Part shown: positions 1 to 9,575 of the stretch, one piece after another
How the letters are laid out: each line of letters starts with the position of its first letter
How positions within the stretch are numbered: position 1 is the stretch's first letter
Origin: a virus
Direction: 5' to 3' (one strand)
IMG/VR virus record: IMGVR_UViG_3300042561_000208
Location: 1 to 26,870 of that record
Length of the DNA stretch: 26,870 nt
The notes under the pieces: generated by a model
Database searches by the model: none
Told to the model about the DNA's origin: nothing
Seen by the model: only the letters and a program-made list of their open reading frames with translations
Translations under genes and position numbers: made by a program

Positions 1-168
1 TGAACCTGGGATTGCTTGACGGGCAGGACGCTTATCTGCGACAGAACGAAGTAGTGGTTCTGAACGGAGAGCGAACTCGAGAAGACGGTCATACGCCTTC
101 TGTACGAGACCTGCGCCACCAACTGTACCACCGAGAGATGTACTCGCGGTTGATGTATATTGTGACAT
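1..168 (-). CDS. Major capsid protein, N-terminal part (runs off the window)
   Basis: This reading frame starts at an ATG at 168 and stays open for 56 codons to the window edge. An AAGGAGA ribosome-binding site lies about 8 nt upstream. The peptide begins MSQYTSTASTSLGG and continues with LVQKAYDRLLEFALRSEPL, then ADKRPARQAIPGS. This resembles the N-terminal arm and first helix of HK97-fold phage capsid proteins, which often carry an AYDR-type helix followed by a PGS turn. It lies directly downstream of a scaffold-like gene in the virion operon, the usual scaffold-then-capsid order. The missing C-terminal part means the fold itself cannot be checked. An ORF on the opposite strand over the same bases is a shadow. 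Confidence 0.75.
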   Translation of the reverse strand, partial: MSQYTSTASTSLGGTVGGAGLVQKAYDRLLEFALRSEPLLRSVADKRPARQAIPGS

Positions 169-198
169 TAGTTTTTAGTCTCCTTGACTATGAACGGA

Positions 199-681
199 TT
201 ATTGTTGTGACTGAAGGATAGACAGTAGCTCTTCGGCTGAACCAGCTTGGTTCATACGCTGTTCTACATCTAGTCCTCTGTCAGGTGTTAGAGCACCTTG
301 TGTCAGGATATCTTGCTGGCGAAGCCGAGCAATCTCCTGTTGATTTACTGGTGCTTCTTGTTCCGCTACCTTGATTCCAAACAAGTCTGCGTTATCATCG
401 AGCCAATTAGAAACTGACTCCTCGTTAACATCATCCAGGTCTTTTAATACAAGGCGTGCGGCCTTTAGATTAACACCCTTTTTTTCTAGGACTTCTTTGA
501 CAACTCGCTCACGCTGCACCTTGGATAAACCCTCAAGTTGCTCAGTCAGTTCCTTGATACGCTTCTCATCAGAGCGTTTAGCCTTGCGGAGTTTCTTTAG
601 TAAGTCACTCTCACTTGCACCAAACGACTGCGATTCTGTATCTAGGTCGTCGTCTTCTTCATCCCAGTAGTTGTTGCTCAT
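199..681 (-). CDS. Capsid scaffolding-like protein
   Basis: A 160-residue acidic, strongly helical protein. The N-terminus is rich in Asp and Glu (YWDEEDDDLDTES). Residues of about 25-75 are a charged heptad-like helix typical of a coiled coil, and the C-terminus is Gln/Leu rich (SAEELLSILQSQQ). An in-frame start 11 codons upstream is possible, but the ATG at 681 has an AGAAGGGTGG ribosome-binding site about 6 nt away and begins the natural acidic N-terminus. It sits immediately upstream of the capsid gene. Small acidic helical proteins there are usually internal scaffolds that help procapsid assembly and leave before DNA packaging. No protease domain is fused to it. The function is inferred from composition and position. 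Confidence 0.6.
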   Translation of the reverse strand: MSNNYWDEEDDDLDTESQSFGASESDLLKKLRKAKRSDEKRIKELTEQLEGLSKVQRERVVKEVLEKKGVNLKAARLVLKDLDDVNEESVSNWLDDNADLFGIKVAEQEAPVNQQEIARLRQQDILTQGALTPDRGLDVEQRMNQAGSAEELLSILQSQQ

Positions 682-798
682 AGCAACCACCCTTCTATTC
701 GTTGTTAGTCGCAAGCCTCAAGTCCATTCGGGGTAATGGGTTGGCTCTTGCTATCGGTCTAATACGCTGCATGGGGCCGATGGGTCCATGTCAGGATT

Positions 799-2154
799 CT
801 AGTATAGCGCTCGATTTACTCGGCGTTGGGACTTAAGCATTCCAGGCGCAGCAGAGAACTCTGCTTTTTCTCTACCAACTAAAGCTTCACGAGCTTTCTT
901 GGCTTCAATACTTCCGAGGTATGCTTCTTGTTCTGCTTGTAATTGCCCATATTGTTGGTATCCACCAGCATAGATTGAGCTAAGTTTCTCAGAGACTGGC
1001 AATACATCAGCAATATATGCTGAAGCTTTAGCCGCTTCAGCGGCATCTGTTCCTGCTTTAAGCATTGTTTCTACGCCAATAGTTCCTCGTTTAACATTTG
1101 AATATGGAGCAGCTTGAGCCCCAGTAAAGGTAGTAGCCTGTAGGCTTGTGCCTAGATTCTGAGCAAGTGCTGCTCCACCAATCTCAGCAGCTTGAATCTT
1201 GCGTTGGATAACTGGCAACTGATTAACAGGGTCTAAAGTATATGCCATTAAATCTTGTGTAGTTAACTCAGGATAGAACTGTAACAAAGCCTTGGATACC
1301 TGAGGTAGTGCACCCTGTACTCTATCATATACTAATTGTACTCGGGCAGCTACTTCATCTGGAGCTATATCACTACCAATAAAGTTAGCGTATCTTTCTT
1401 TGTTAGCAAATTGTTTTAATCCGTATGATTCAAAAATTTTCTTATATGCTGCTTCATTAGACAAATAAGTAGCATCATCTAGAGGAGCAAGTCCTGCGGC
1501 CATACGTTTTCTATTTCCTTCAAAACGCTTTAGGTATGGTTCATTGTACCTTTTGTCATACTTAAGAAGTAAGAGTGCATCTTGAGAATCAATCTCTGGA
1601 TATGTAGTACGAATATTATTTAAAACATCTACTAGTCCTTCTAAGCCTAGAGCTGATAGAGATGAGAACAATGCAGTAAATGCAGCATTACCATCGAACA
1701 TACCCTTGCTAACATTAGCCTGCTTATTAGGAGGAAGTTGACTAAAGGTGACAGTTGGGTCTAGATTAAAGGCTGTTACCTCACCAGCTAAAGCTTCTGT
1801 TTCAAGAACTTTAGCTTCAGCTATTTGCTTCTCAGCTAACTCTTGTGCAGCCTTAGCTTCAGCAGCTAATCTTTCTGCCTCTTCAATATCAGCTTCAGCC
1901 TGTGCTATGATGGCAGCTAAATTTTCTTCTTCCTTAGTAATAGCCTCATCGACAGATGTTCTTAGCCTGATAGTTTCTGCAGCAATCGCAGCTTTAACAG
2001 GGTCAACTACTTCGCTAGGGTCGTAGATTCCTTGTTGCTTTTGGATAGCAGTTATAGTACCAGATTCTCCAGCAGAAGCAGCAGAGTCTGTTCTGCCCCG
2101 TACTACGCCTAACTCAGCATCTTTCTCAGCGTCTGTTTTAATTTTTCTAGCCAC
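799..2154 (-). CDS. Structural or virion-associated protein with N-terminal coiled coil, unknown function
   Basis: A 451-residue protein starting at a GTG (2154) behind a CTGGAGC ribosome-binding site. Residues of about 50-120 form a long Ala/Glu-rich coiled coil with repeated EEAERLAAEAKAAQELAEKQ-type heptads. The middle is helical, with a motif around residues 195-235 (DALLLLKYDKRYNEPYLKRF and ATYLSNEAAYKKIF). The C-terminus is basic. No catalytic motif, signal peptide or membrane segment is visible. It is one of four consecutive large leftward genes between the portal side and the scaffold/capsid genes, so it is probably a virion component, such as an internal, connector or tail-associated protein. 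I do not recognise a named family. Confidence 0.6.
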   Translation of the reverse strand: MARKIKTDAEKDAELGVVRGRTDSAASAGESGTITAIQKQQGIYDPSEVVDPVKAAIAAETIRLRTSVDEAITKEEENLAAIIAQAEADIEEAERLAAEAKAAQELAEKQIAEAKVLETEALAGEVTAFNLDPTVTFSQLPPNKQANVSKGMFDGNAAFTALFSSLSALGLEGLVDVLNNIRTTYPEIDSQDALLLLKYDKRYNEPYLKRFEGNRKRMAAGLAPLDDATYLSNEAAYKKIFESYGLKQFANKERYANFIGSDIAPDEVAARVQLVYDRVQGALPQVSKALLQFYPELTTQDLMAYTLDPVNQLPVIQRKIQAAEIGGAALAQNLGTSLQATTFTGAQAAPYSNVKRGTIGVETMLKAGTDAAEAAKASAYIADVLPVSEKLSSIYAGGYQQYGQLQAEQEAYLGSIEAKKAREALVGREKAEFSAAPGMLKSQRRVNRALY

Positions 2155-2166
2155 TTATGCTCCAGT

Positions 2167-3018
2167 TCATTTAAGACCAAATTTAGGGGGCGCTACTTCG
2201 ATATTGTATTTATTTTCAACTGTTTCTGGATTAAATTCCGAAACAATTTTTTTATCAGTCGCAACTTGTTTCCATGACTTACCATAAATATTTGTAACAG
2301 GAACAAGCACATCTCTAATCGATGTTGGTTGATAAAATGTTTGCCCTTGAACTAAAGTCGCATATTTTTTAAAGTTGTCTTTGTTGTTAACGGCTTCGTA
2401 AAGAAACCATTCACCATTTTCTTTACCGCCAATCCAGCTATAAAAATATATTTTATCATCCGTTATTCTTCCAGCTGGACGCTCCATAAAATTAGTTATA
2501 GGACTTTTCTGTGCTCGCGCTAAAGCGTTAGACAAGGCAGCTGATTCTCTTTCTGGGCGCTTACCTAAAACTTTCTCCATGTCTAAATCAGATTTTATTC
2601 CAAGTACTGATTTATCTACATTACCTTTTGTTTCAATTTTTCCATCTTTGATAACAAAACCTTCTCCTCCTGGTTTAGTTGGAACCATTTTAGAGCGAAC
2701 ATCTTTAACAGCAAGCTCAGCTGCAGGTATCAATCCCTTGTATTTTTCGTAGTTGGATTGTGTAAGGGGAGCTTCTCTTGCTACCCATTTACCAGTCTCT
2801 TTGCCACCGTTCCAACCATAATACCTGATGACTTGATTTCCCTCATCAATGTAGCCTTCAGGGCGTTGAGTAAAGTTATACTTAGTGTCAGATGCAGCAC
2901 GAGCCAATGCTCTTTGCAGTGCCCCTGCTTCACGTTGAGTCTGAAGCTCATCCATTCTTTGTTGCTTGCGAGCCGCCTTTTCTTCAGGCGTCATATCCTT
3001 GCTATATTTTTCAGCCAT
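2167..3018 (-). CDS. Virion-region protein with two copies of a W-x-GGKE-x-G-x-W domain
   Basis: A 283-residue protein starting at an ATG behind TAGGGGTATC. It contains a clear internal duplication. Residues of about 33-97 and 161-223 align with each other, sharing A-L-x2-ALARA, then F-x2-RP-x-G, then a W-x-GGKE-x-G-x-W core, then an N-[YF]-x-KY tail. Weaker similarity continues about 20 residues after each copy (KDVRSKMVP and IRDVLVPV). The N-terminus is a charged helix. The strand-rich core with paired Trp residues could be a small beta domain for assembly or binding. It is co-oriented with the structural genes, 7 nt from the preceding one. No known family is recognised, so only a probable virion role is proposed. 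Confidence 0.6.
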   Translation of the reverse strand: MAEKYSKDMTPEEKAARKQQRMDELQTQREAGALQRALARAASDTKYNFTQRPEGYIDEGNQVIRYYGWNGGKETGKWVAREAPLTQSNYEKYKGLIPAAELAVKDVRSKMVPTKPGGEGFVIKDGKIETKGNVDKSVLGIKSDLDMEKVLGKRPERESAALSNALARAQKSPITNFMERPAGRITDDKIYFYSWIGGKENGEWFLYEAVNNKDNFKKYATLVQGQTFYQPTSIRDVLVPVTNIYGKSWKQVATDKKIVSEFNPETVENKYNIEVAPPKFGLK

Positions 3019-3025
3019 GATACCC

Positions 3026-4282
3026 CTATAGTCCGAAGTTATTCATTAGGACTTCAGCATCGCTGAATGAGCGTTGCTGGTATAACTTAGTCTTCTTAAA
3101 CTCAGGTAGGGTATATAGATACTTCTGCCATTCTTCTGGCGTCATCAATTCCTTACCCTTAAATACTGGATACATCTTAGAAATTTCAACTGCATTCTCA
3201 GGTACACCGTAGATTTTTGAATAGATACCAGTATATGTAGCAAGAGCTTCTTTAGTTGTAAGCCCCTGCTGGAAGTATTTCTCTAGTGCAGGGAAGGCAA
3301 CCTGTGCCTGTACTCCAATTTTCTGCATTGTATTTTCTAGGGCTTGACGACTTCTGATTCCATCGACTGCTTGTTTATATAGACTCTTATCATCAACTGG
3401 AATACCATAGGCATCATATGTCTTGCGTAAAACATTATAGACTCCACCAAGAGCACCTTTTTGTAGAAGCATGGAATCTGGTTGTTTGTCACCCTTGAAT
3501 ATATCCATTGCTTTTTTCTGAACAAAGTCAAGAAGTAATTGTTCGCGTTCTAGTTGGGTGATGTTTCCACCACGCTTTAGCTCCAGCTTATTGATTGTAT
3601 CAACATACTGATTAGCGAGTTCTTTATCAGCCTTAACATCAAGGTAGTCAAGGAATGATTGATTGAGTTCTACTCTAAGAGCATCTGCCGGGGTAAGACT
3701 AATCTTCTTGCCAACAAGTCCTGATATATCAAGTGTCTGTTTAGCAAGCTTAGGGTCTGCATAGAAACGATTGATAGTATCGCTGATATCTTCCCCGACA
3801 GTATCGGAGATGTACATTAATTTCTCTACAGCAGCAGCATCTTCAGGGCGTACGGTTATTCTACCAGAAGCAGCCAGACTCTTTAAATATGATGCAGTCG
3901 GTCTGTCCTTTTCATTGCCGTATGCGCCAGGTATCTGAGCAAGTTTGCTAAGTATTGCTATTCTTTGTTCATTATTAAGAGTCTGCAGGAATGTCATTCC
4001 TGAACCTCTAGAATACTGAGTCTTCTTTGTTATGAATGCACCAGGAACTGGTCTTCCAGTTGAAGTCTCAGGTGGACGATTAGTTGATGTTCCACCATAA
4101 ACTGGACTACCTATTGGTCTGCCGTCTAAGCCAATCTTTCCACTAGAACCAGTATTAGTCGGTGGCCCTCCAGCGTTCTTTGCTTCGCTAGAAGCTTTAT
4201 CGACAAGCTCAGTGGAGGTTTTAGTTTTATTGTCTTTAGGTTTGTACCTATCTTTGACATTAGCTGGTGTCGTGACACTCAC
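3026..4282 (-). CDS. Structural-region protein, low-complexity N-terminus, unknown function
   Basis: A 418-residue protein. The GTG start at 4282 shares its first base with the stop codon of the 1616-residue gene (TAGTG), which implies translational coupling, and a TGGAGG site lies just upstream. Residues 1 to about 95 are rich in Thr, Gly, Pro and Lys and probably disordered. The rest is helical, with segments such as GMTFLQTLNNEQRIAILSKL and LTTKEALATYTGIYSKIYGV. The latter resembles an LTT-[QK]-[DE]-hydrophobic stretch in the 451-residue neighbour, so the two may be distant relatives. No enzyme motif is visible. Position in the virion operon suggests an internal or tail-associated structural protein. 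The assignment is weak beyond being a real gene. Confidence 0.6.
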   Translation of the reverse strand: MSVTTPANVKDRYKPKDNKTKTSTELVDKASSEAKNAGGPPTNTGSSGKIGLDGRPIGSPVYGGTSTNRPPETSTGRPVPGAFITKKTQYSRGSGMTFLQTLNNEQRIAILSKLAQIPGAYGNEKDRPTASYLKSLAASGRITVRPEDAAAVEKLMYISDTVGEDISDTINRFYADPKLAKQTLDISGLVGKKISLTPADALRVELNQSFLDYLDVKADKELANQYVDTINKLELKRGGNITQLEREQLLLDFVQKKAMDIFKGDKQPDSMLLQKGALGGVYNVLRKTYDAYGIPVDDKSLYKQAVDGIRSRQALENTMQKIGVQAQVAFPALEKYFQQGLTTKEALATYTGIYSKIYGVPENAVEISKMYPVFKGKELMTPEEWQKYLYTLPEFKKTKLYQQRSFSDAEVLMNNFGL

Positions 4283-7200
4283 TACTTAGCCTCCAACTCT
4301 CTCTTGAAAAACGCATAGTACATATTCATAAAATCTGGGTGACGAGCTATGATTTCTTTAGCTCTTTCAGCAAGCCATTGACGCTGTGGCAATGAAGCTT
4401 TATTCGCTAAGCTATCTGACTTATTACCGCTAGCTTCTACTGCTTGCTCGCGTAGGTATAGATAGTCACGAAGTCCTTGCACTGCATCTGAATCATCAAA
4501 GCTTTCATCAAGAGCCATACGCTTTAGCTGCTCTTTGATGCGCTTGTTGCGGTACGGGTCAGCATCATACTTTAATCCAGCTCCTACAAATGACTCTGTT
4601 AGGTTGCGAGAAGATTCATCGAACTGGTCAGATTCCCAGTTCTCGCCAACTGAGCGAGCAAGGAGTGTATCCTTTGCCGCATTGTAGCGGAGCATTGTTG
4701 CTCTCTGCATTAACTCTTCGGTACTGAATCTTTCTTTATTTCCCATACGGCGTTGCCAACGATATAGCTCTGTAGAATATCCTCCGCCTGGATAGGCATA
4801 GCCATATACATCTGGATATATATCTACAACCTCTGGATTTTCCTTAACAAGTTCATATGTGTAAAGATTTGTAGGGGCACCAGTTGATGTAGCTATGATA
4901 GCAAAGGCATAATTAGGGCCATATAAATCAAAGAAGTCACGATAAGCCTTGGCTCTATCCCCACCAGAAGCAGCTTCTAACTGTTTAAAATCATTATATA
5001 AAGCTGTTGTTAGTAGGGTATTTCCATCCTCTAATGTAGTCAATCCAGTAGGATTAATAGGGAATGGTGAGACTAATCCAATGATACCACGGAAAGTTGT
5101 AAAGAACTTAGCAAAGAAGTCAGCATCTTTTATCAGTTTTGCTTGGTCTTCCATATCATCTAAATCATAACCGCCACTAGATGCAAGATAGTTCATCGTT
5201 GGTGCAAAGGCTGCAGCATATCCTTCTTCTGGGCTAACAGGAGCTAGGATACGACGCCAGTTACCAGGCAAGAAACCTTCTATAAACCCTGTCTCAAAGT
5301 CAGGACTTCCAAATGGAAAAATAAACTTATATGCCATATCACGCAAAGTAGGAGTTAACAACTGAAGTGGTTGAATTCCTGCCTTATCAAGGGCAGATAA
5401 TGGTATAGTTAATCCTGGGCCTACGCCTGGAATAATGCTACCTGAAGCAAATGCAAAGTTAAATGATTGAGGTGTAGCAGCTGCAGCATAAGGGCCGCTG
5501 ACTGCGGCACGACCAAATACTAGATTAGTCATGAAGTTCATGCCAGTTGCTAGGAACGGAACAAAGAACTTACGTTGACCATCTAATGGGTCCGTATAAA
5601 AGAACCCTTGGTTTGGGTCATAGTAGTCTCTAGCATCAGTCAATTGGTACATAGCAGACGACTCTGGCTTAGTCAGCCATTGCAATCCCTTGTTAATCTT
5701 GTACAATTGCATTGGATTGTTAAGGGCAATGTTGCCCCAAGCATTAATTGTATTTTGCCAAGCTTGTCCAAATGGTAGTATTAGACGGAATTGATGGAAC
5801 AATAGACGCTTCTTAGAAGCATCATAGAATAGTTCAGCTACATGTCGGCTAGCTACAGTTGATGCGTACTCATGAGCCATCTGAGCGGTAACATTTCCAC
5901 CCTCTTTGGTCTGCTCGAAAGCTTTCCATACCTGGTGTTGCTTACCGATAGGTTGACCCTTCCAGCTCTTGAGCGGGGTAAGGGACTTCTCTGCAACTAC
6001 CTTAAGCTGTGCTACTGCTGCTGCATCCAATGAGCCAGCAATATCTAGGACGGTATCCCAATATTTCTGACGCCATTCAGGACCCATGGTGCTAGACTTT
6101 TCTAGAGATATTGCTTTATCAAAGAATGATTCAATAAATCTATTTATTCTACCTTCTTCTTCTTTACCCTTTTTAGCAAACTTAGCTACAGGGACATTCA
6201 TTGCTAGATTTTCCCAGCTACCTTTACCATCAAAGGCATTCTTAAGAACGCTAGCAAATTCTTGATTTGCATCAGCTAAAGCTTTTTTACCTTTAGCAAT
6301 CTCTTCTGCATTCCTAATAGAATTTTCTGCAGACTGTAATCCCTTTGGAACTATGATGTTAAAGGATTCACTTTGGATTTTGCCAAAAGCAATTAAGTTC
6401 TTAATAGCTTGTGCAGCTTCGCCGTCCATACCTGCTGCTTCATCAACTCGAGCGCGTACTGAAGTAAGCTGCTCCTTTTTATTCTTTCCAGTGAACAAGT
6501 AGTTCATTGCGCCTTCGTCAGTTAAAAGCCACTCACGAACATCTTTTGGTTGACCGTTAGCGAACTCTTCCCATTCTTTCTTTCCAGCACCTCTTAGAAC
6601 ATAATCAACGCCAGCTTGTTCTTTACCAAGAGCGGTACGGGCTACTACTCGGCCACCGATAGAGTTGCTAAGGATACGAATTTCATTTGCTAATCCTTCG
6701 AACCAACGTGGATGACCATATTCTACTGGTACAAAGCCAGCAAATGTCATAGCGGTTCTAACATCTGTATCAAATGATGTTACACTCTTGCTAGCCATGA
6801 ATGCAATATAAGATTCTTTGGCGTTATGAGCTAAGACTTCAGTTCCGAATTCATCTACCGCACTACCAAGCTTCATGCCTGGGCCCATAACTGTATCTTT
6901 GTATGGGTCAAATGCTGCTAATAATCTTCGCATTGGATTAGAGCTTGTTTCATTACCAAGCCACATAGCCATAGCCGTTACTGGGTTGTTAAAGAAAGAA
7001 ATATGACCAGTACCTAGTACACGAATCTGCTCTTCGGCAATATTGCGAAGAATGTATGCGGGACGAACAAGGACCATTTTCTTCCAGTAGTTACTGGTAA
7101 GATTGTTAGCCATCTTTCTAAGTGCCTGTACATTACTACCGCCATATCTAGTAATACTAGAAATGATATCAAGTATATCATCTGCTGGCGGTAGATAAAC

Positions 7201-9132
7201 CATAGAGTTTAAATACTCAGAGTCTAGATGCGGGCCAGTAATAGTTTTTTTCTTACCACCAACCATTATATAATCAAGCTTTGCCCCTGCTGCGTGACGG
7301 TCAGCCCAATAACGAGCCATCTCCTGACGTCCATTTTCAAATACACGAGTCGCTTCTTTTAGAGCTTCAGCGTCTATTTTATTTTTGCCAGAGTTGGCTC
7401 TGAAAATCTCATCAAATAGCCTACCTGTAGCAGCATAGCCTACAGCTGATGCATCATCTGCATATACTACTGTGTTTACTAAATCATCGATTACATTCTC
7501 TGGCACATTAGTAGCGCGACCATAGTTATATATAGAACTAACTAGAGCATCCTTATCAGATGCGTGCACTAAGGAACCACCAGGTAGGATTACGGCGTAA
7601 TTCTTAGATACAGTGCTCATGACGTTACCAATAAATGGTAATTTAGCCACTCCTCTTGCACCAAGTCCCTTAACTGAGTTGACTACTTGAGTGGCTTTAC
7701 CTGGAACAATACGTGAATTAGCTAAACCACGAATGGCGTTTCCAACTTTGGTACCAGTTTCTAGCACATCAGCTACAACTTCTCCTTGAGCGATGTATTT
7801 TGCTAAGACACCAAGGACTTCTTCTCTTGTGGTAGCAGCAGCTAGCTCTTTTGCTTGCTCAACACTAAAAGCACCGCGGGCGCCGCGTTGTTTACCTAAG
7901 CCATAGATTTCTTTAAAGCCCATACCAGCAAGAGAGTCAACAATAGGTGCACCATTGGAGCCACTAAGGAACTTAGCAATTGCTTCAGGGTCATAAACTA
8001 TGTTATCATACTCGTCAGCAACTTGCATCTGCTTCTTAATAGCATCAGCAACTTCTTCTTCACGAGCTAAACGACCAAACCCGCTAGATGAACGCCATGC
8101 TTCGATAGCTTCGTTGGTCTGTTTAACCAATTCTTCTAGCTCTGCTTCCTTAAGCGCTAAGTCTCTAGCAGTTGTTGCTGCTTTCATACCAGAAGATAGG
8201 CGAGCTGTACGCTCCAACTGGTCTTTTATCATTTTTGCACGGGTATAAGCTATGCCAGGGTCAGACATAATTAAAACTACTAAGTCACCGATAGCCGAAA
8301 CTAGGCTACCTTTACCGCTGTCAGGCTCTATGAATGGAATAAACTCAATTACTGGGTCAAAGAAAGAGTAAGGACGCTCATAAGTTCTTCTATCATCTAG
8401 TTTAACTACTATCTTTGCTGATTCTAACTTTGCTTGACGTGCAGCAAAGCCAAGCCCAGTCTCTTCTGAAGCAAAAAATCCTTGGCCAAAGTCAATAGCT
8501 TTGCCTTCAGCAATAGCTTTTCCAATTTGACCAGCTTTAGTTTGGTCAACGATTGCTTTAGGAGCGCTAGCGTCACGTCCACCGAATACTGCTCCAGTCA
8601 AATAGCCAGCTTCTTCGCGGGTTTTATTTGGGTCAGTAGGTTGACCTGTCCAAAAATCAATGTCTCCGCTAGAGTAAGCATCAAAAGATTGTTTGAGTGT
8701 ACGGACACCAGCGCCTAGTAATTCAAAAGGAGTCTCTAGCGCTAAAGTTCCAAAACGTGTAAAACCTTTTACATACTTCCAAACTTTGCCACGAACTGTC
8801 TTATCAAATTTCTCATTAGCAATACGTTGAGCTTCAAGGAATGCATTCTGCTCACGCTGAGCCTGAGTCATGCTATCAATATCAACTAGTGTTTTTACTA
8901 AATCATTATTAGGAATAGCATAGTTTTTTGATAGACTTGCTAAAAGCCCACCAGACATTCCTGGATTATCTAATATAAGTTGACGTGCATTGACGCCTTC
9001 TTGGCCTGGAATAAGTCTAGATGCTTTAACTAAATCTTCGTAATCAGCTTGCTGTTGAGTTATAGTCCGTTCCTGAACTCCAGTAATTGTCCAGGTACCA
9101 TCTTTATTTTTTTTTACACCTGGTTGACTCAC
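4282..9132 (-). CDS. Very large (1616-residue) virion protein, candidate internal or ejected protein
   Basis: By far the longest gene in the window. The GTG start at 9132 overlaps the upstream stop by 4 nt. The protein is mostly helical, with scattered hydrophobic or amphipathic stretches. Around residue 690 is KKMVLVRPAYILRNIAEEQI. Around residue 1110 is FHQFRLILPFGQAWQNTINA. A Gly/Ala/Pro-rich hydrophobic segment of about 90 residues follows, containing FVPFLATGMNFMTNLVFG and SGSIIPGVGPGLTIPLSAL. No polymerase, lysozyme or protease motif was found. A giant helical protein with membrane-active-looking segments in a head operon suits a protein packaged in the head and ejected with the DNA, or a tape-measure-like role. 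It lies between portal and scaffold rather than after tail genes. Function is inference only. Confidence 0.7.
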   Translation of the reverse strand: MSQPGVKKNKDGTWTITGVQERTITQQQADYEDLVKASRLIPGQEGVNARQLILDNPGMSGGLLASLSKNYAIPNNDLVKTLVDIDSMTQAQREQNAFLEAQRIANEKFDKTVRGKVWKYVKGFTRFGTLALETPFELLGAGVRTLKQSFDAYSSGDIDFWTGQPTDPNKTREEAGYLTGAVFGGRDASAPKAIVDQTKAGQIGKAIAEGKAIDFGQGFFASEETGLGFAARQAKLESAKIVVKLDDRRTYERPYSFFDPVIEFIPFIEPDSGKGSLVSAIGDLVVLIMSDPGIAYTRAKMIKDQLERTARLSSGMKAATTARDLALKEAELEELVKQTNEAIEAWRSSSGFGRLAREEEVADAIKKQMQVADEYDNIVYDPEAIAKFLSGSNGAPIVDSLAGMGFKEIYGLGKQRGARGAFSVEQAKELAAATTREEVLGVLAKYIAQGEVVADVLETGTKVGNAIRGLANSRIVPGKATQVVNSVKGLGARGVAKLPFIGNVMSTVSKNYAVILPGGSLVHASDKDALVSSIYNYGRATNVPENVIDDLVNTVVYADDASAVGYAATGRLFDEIFRANSGKNKIDAEALKEATRVFENGRQEMARYWADRHAAGAKLDYIMVGGKKKTITGPHLDSEYLNSMVYLPPADDILDIISSITRYGGSNVQALRKMANNLTSNYWKKMVLVRPAYILRNIAEEQIRVLGTGHISFFNNPVTAMAMWLGNETSSNPMRRLLAAFDPYKDTVMGPGMKLGSAVDEFGTEVLAHNAKESYIAFMASKSVTSFDTDVRTAMTFAGFVPVEYGHPRWFEGLANEIRILSNSIGGRVVARTALGKEQAGVDYVLRGAGKKEWEEFANGQPKDVREWLLTDEGAMNYLFTGKNKKEQLTSVRARVDEAAGMDGEAAQAIKNLIAFGKIQSESFNIIVPKGLQSAENSIRNAEEIAKGKKALADANQEFASVLKNAFDGKGSWENLAMNVPVAKFAKKGKEEEGRINRFIESFFDKAISLEKSSTMGPEWRQKYWDTVLDIAGSLDAAAVAQLKVVAEKSLTPLKSWKGQPIGKQHQVWKAFEQTKEGGNVTAQMAHEYASTVASRHVAELFYDASKKRLLFHQFRLILPFGQAWQNTINAWGNIALNNPMQLYKINKGLQWLTKPESSAMYQLTDARDYYDPNQGFFYTDPLDGQRKFFVPFLATGMNFMTNLVFGRAAVSGPYAAAATPQSFNFAFASGSIIPGVGPGLTIPLSALDKAGIQPLQLLTPTLRDMAYKFIFPFGSPDFETGFIEGFLPGNWRRILAPVSPEEGYAAAFAPTMNYLASSGGYDLDDMEDQAKLIKDADFFAKFFTTFRGIIGLVSPFPINPTGLTTLEDGNTLLTTALYNDFKQLEAASGGDRAKAYRDFFDLYGPNYAFAIIATSTGAPTNLYTYELVKENPEVVDIYPDVYGYAYPGGGYSTELYRWQRRMGNKERFSTEELMQRATMLRYNAAKDTLLARSVGENWESDQFDESSRNLTESFVGAGLKYDADPYRNKRIKEQLKRMALDESFDDSDAVQGLRDYLYLREQAVEASGNKSDSLANKASLPQRQWLAERAKEIIARHPDFMNMYYAFFKRELEAK

Positions 9133-9575
9133 GAAGTAACACCTGGTCTATCTACATATTCAAGCATACGCTTCAAGTCTTGATTATTTGGGTCTTGTAG
9201 ATAGAGGGCGCGGATGGTATTAATACCACTATCAAATTCTGCGACAGGAGAAATTGGAGGAAGTCCAAGAATTTCTTCTCCGCCTCCATCACCTAATCTT
9301 CCACCTGCTGTAACTGGTTGGTTAGGACGTTGAGTTGGGGCATCAAGAGGAATTACTTCAGGTAGTTGTGGTGCATTTGCTGGGACAACGCGAGCATTGC
9401 CAGACTTGATTGGAGCAGCTTGACGCTGTTCATTAACAGCTTTATTCATGCCGTATGCAAAACCTGTATAGTCTGTACTCATACCACTTTGTCCGTTTCC
9501 ACCAAGGCCATTAACATTGGCTGGATTATACTGAGGGCCACCATTAGCGCCGCCGCGATTTTCAGTTTCTGCCAC
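9129..9575 (-). CDS. Gly/Asn/Pro-rich virion-region protein, unknown function
   Basis: A 148-residue protein starting at a GTG behind a strong GAGGAGGATACC ribosome-binding site. The first ~100 residues are low complexity (ENRGGANGGPQYNPANVNG, then Pro-rich stretches) and probably disordered. The last ~40 form a short helical tail (INTIRALYLQDPNNQDLKRM). It overlaps the preceding gene by 14 nt and the following giant gene by 4 nt, so it is translationally linked to both. It may be an assembly or linker protein, but the sequence gives no specific function. Confidence 0.5.
   Translation of the reverse strand: MAETENRGGANGGPQYNPANVNGLGGNGQSGMSTDYTGFAYGMNKAVNEQRQAAPIKSGNARVVPANAPQLPEVIPLDAPTQRPNQPVTAGGRLGDGGGEEILGLPPISPVAEFDSGINTIRALYLQDPNNQDLKRMLEYVDRPGVTS

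Noticed and set aside
12-221. Rightward 69-codon ORF at the window start
   Set aside because: It lies antisense to the capsid N-terminus, which has a good ribosome-binding site, capsid-like sequence and correct operon position.
695-772. Leftward 25-codon ORF between the 451-residue gene and the scaffold gene
   Set aside because: No ribosome-binding site is visible and it overlaps only a short spacer; nothing beyond an open frame supports it.
4282-9132. Virion RNA polymerase or DNA polymerase in the 1616-residue protein
   Set aside because: Size alone suggested it, but no polymerase motifs with catalytic aspartates in context were found.
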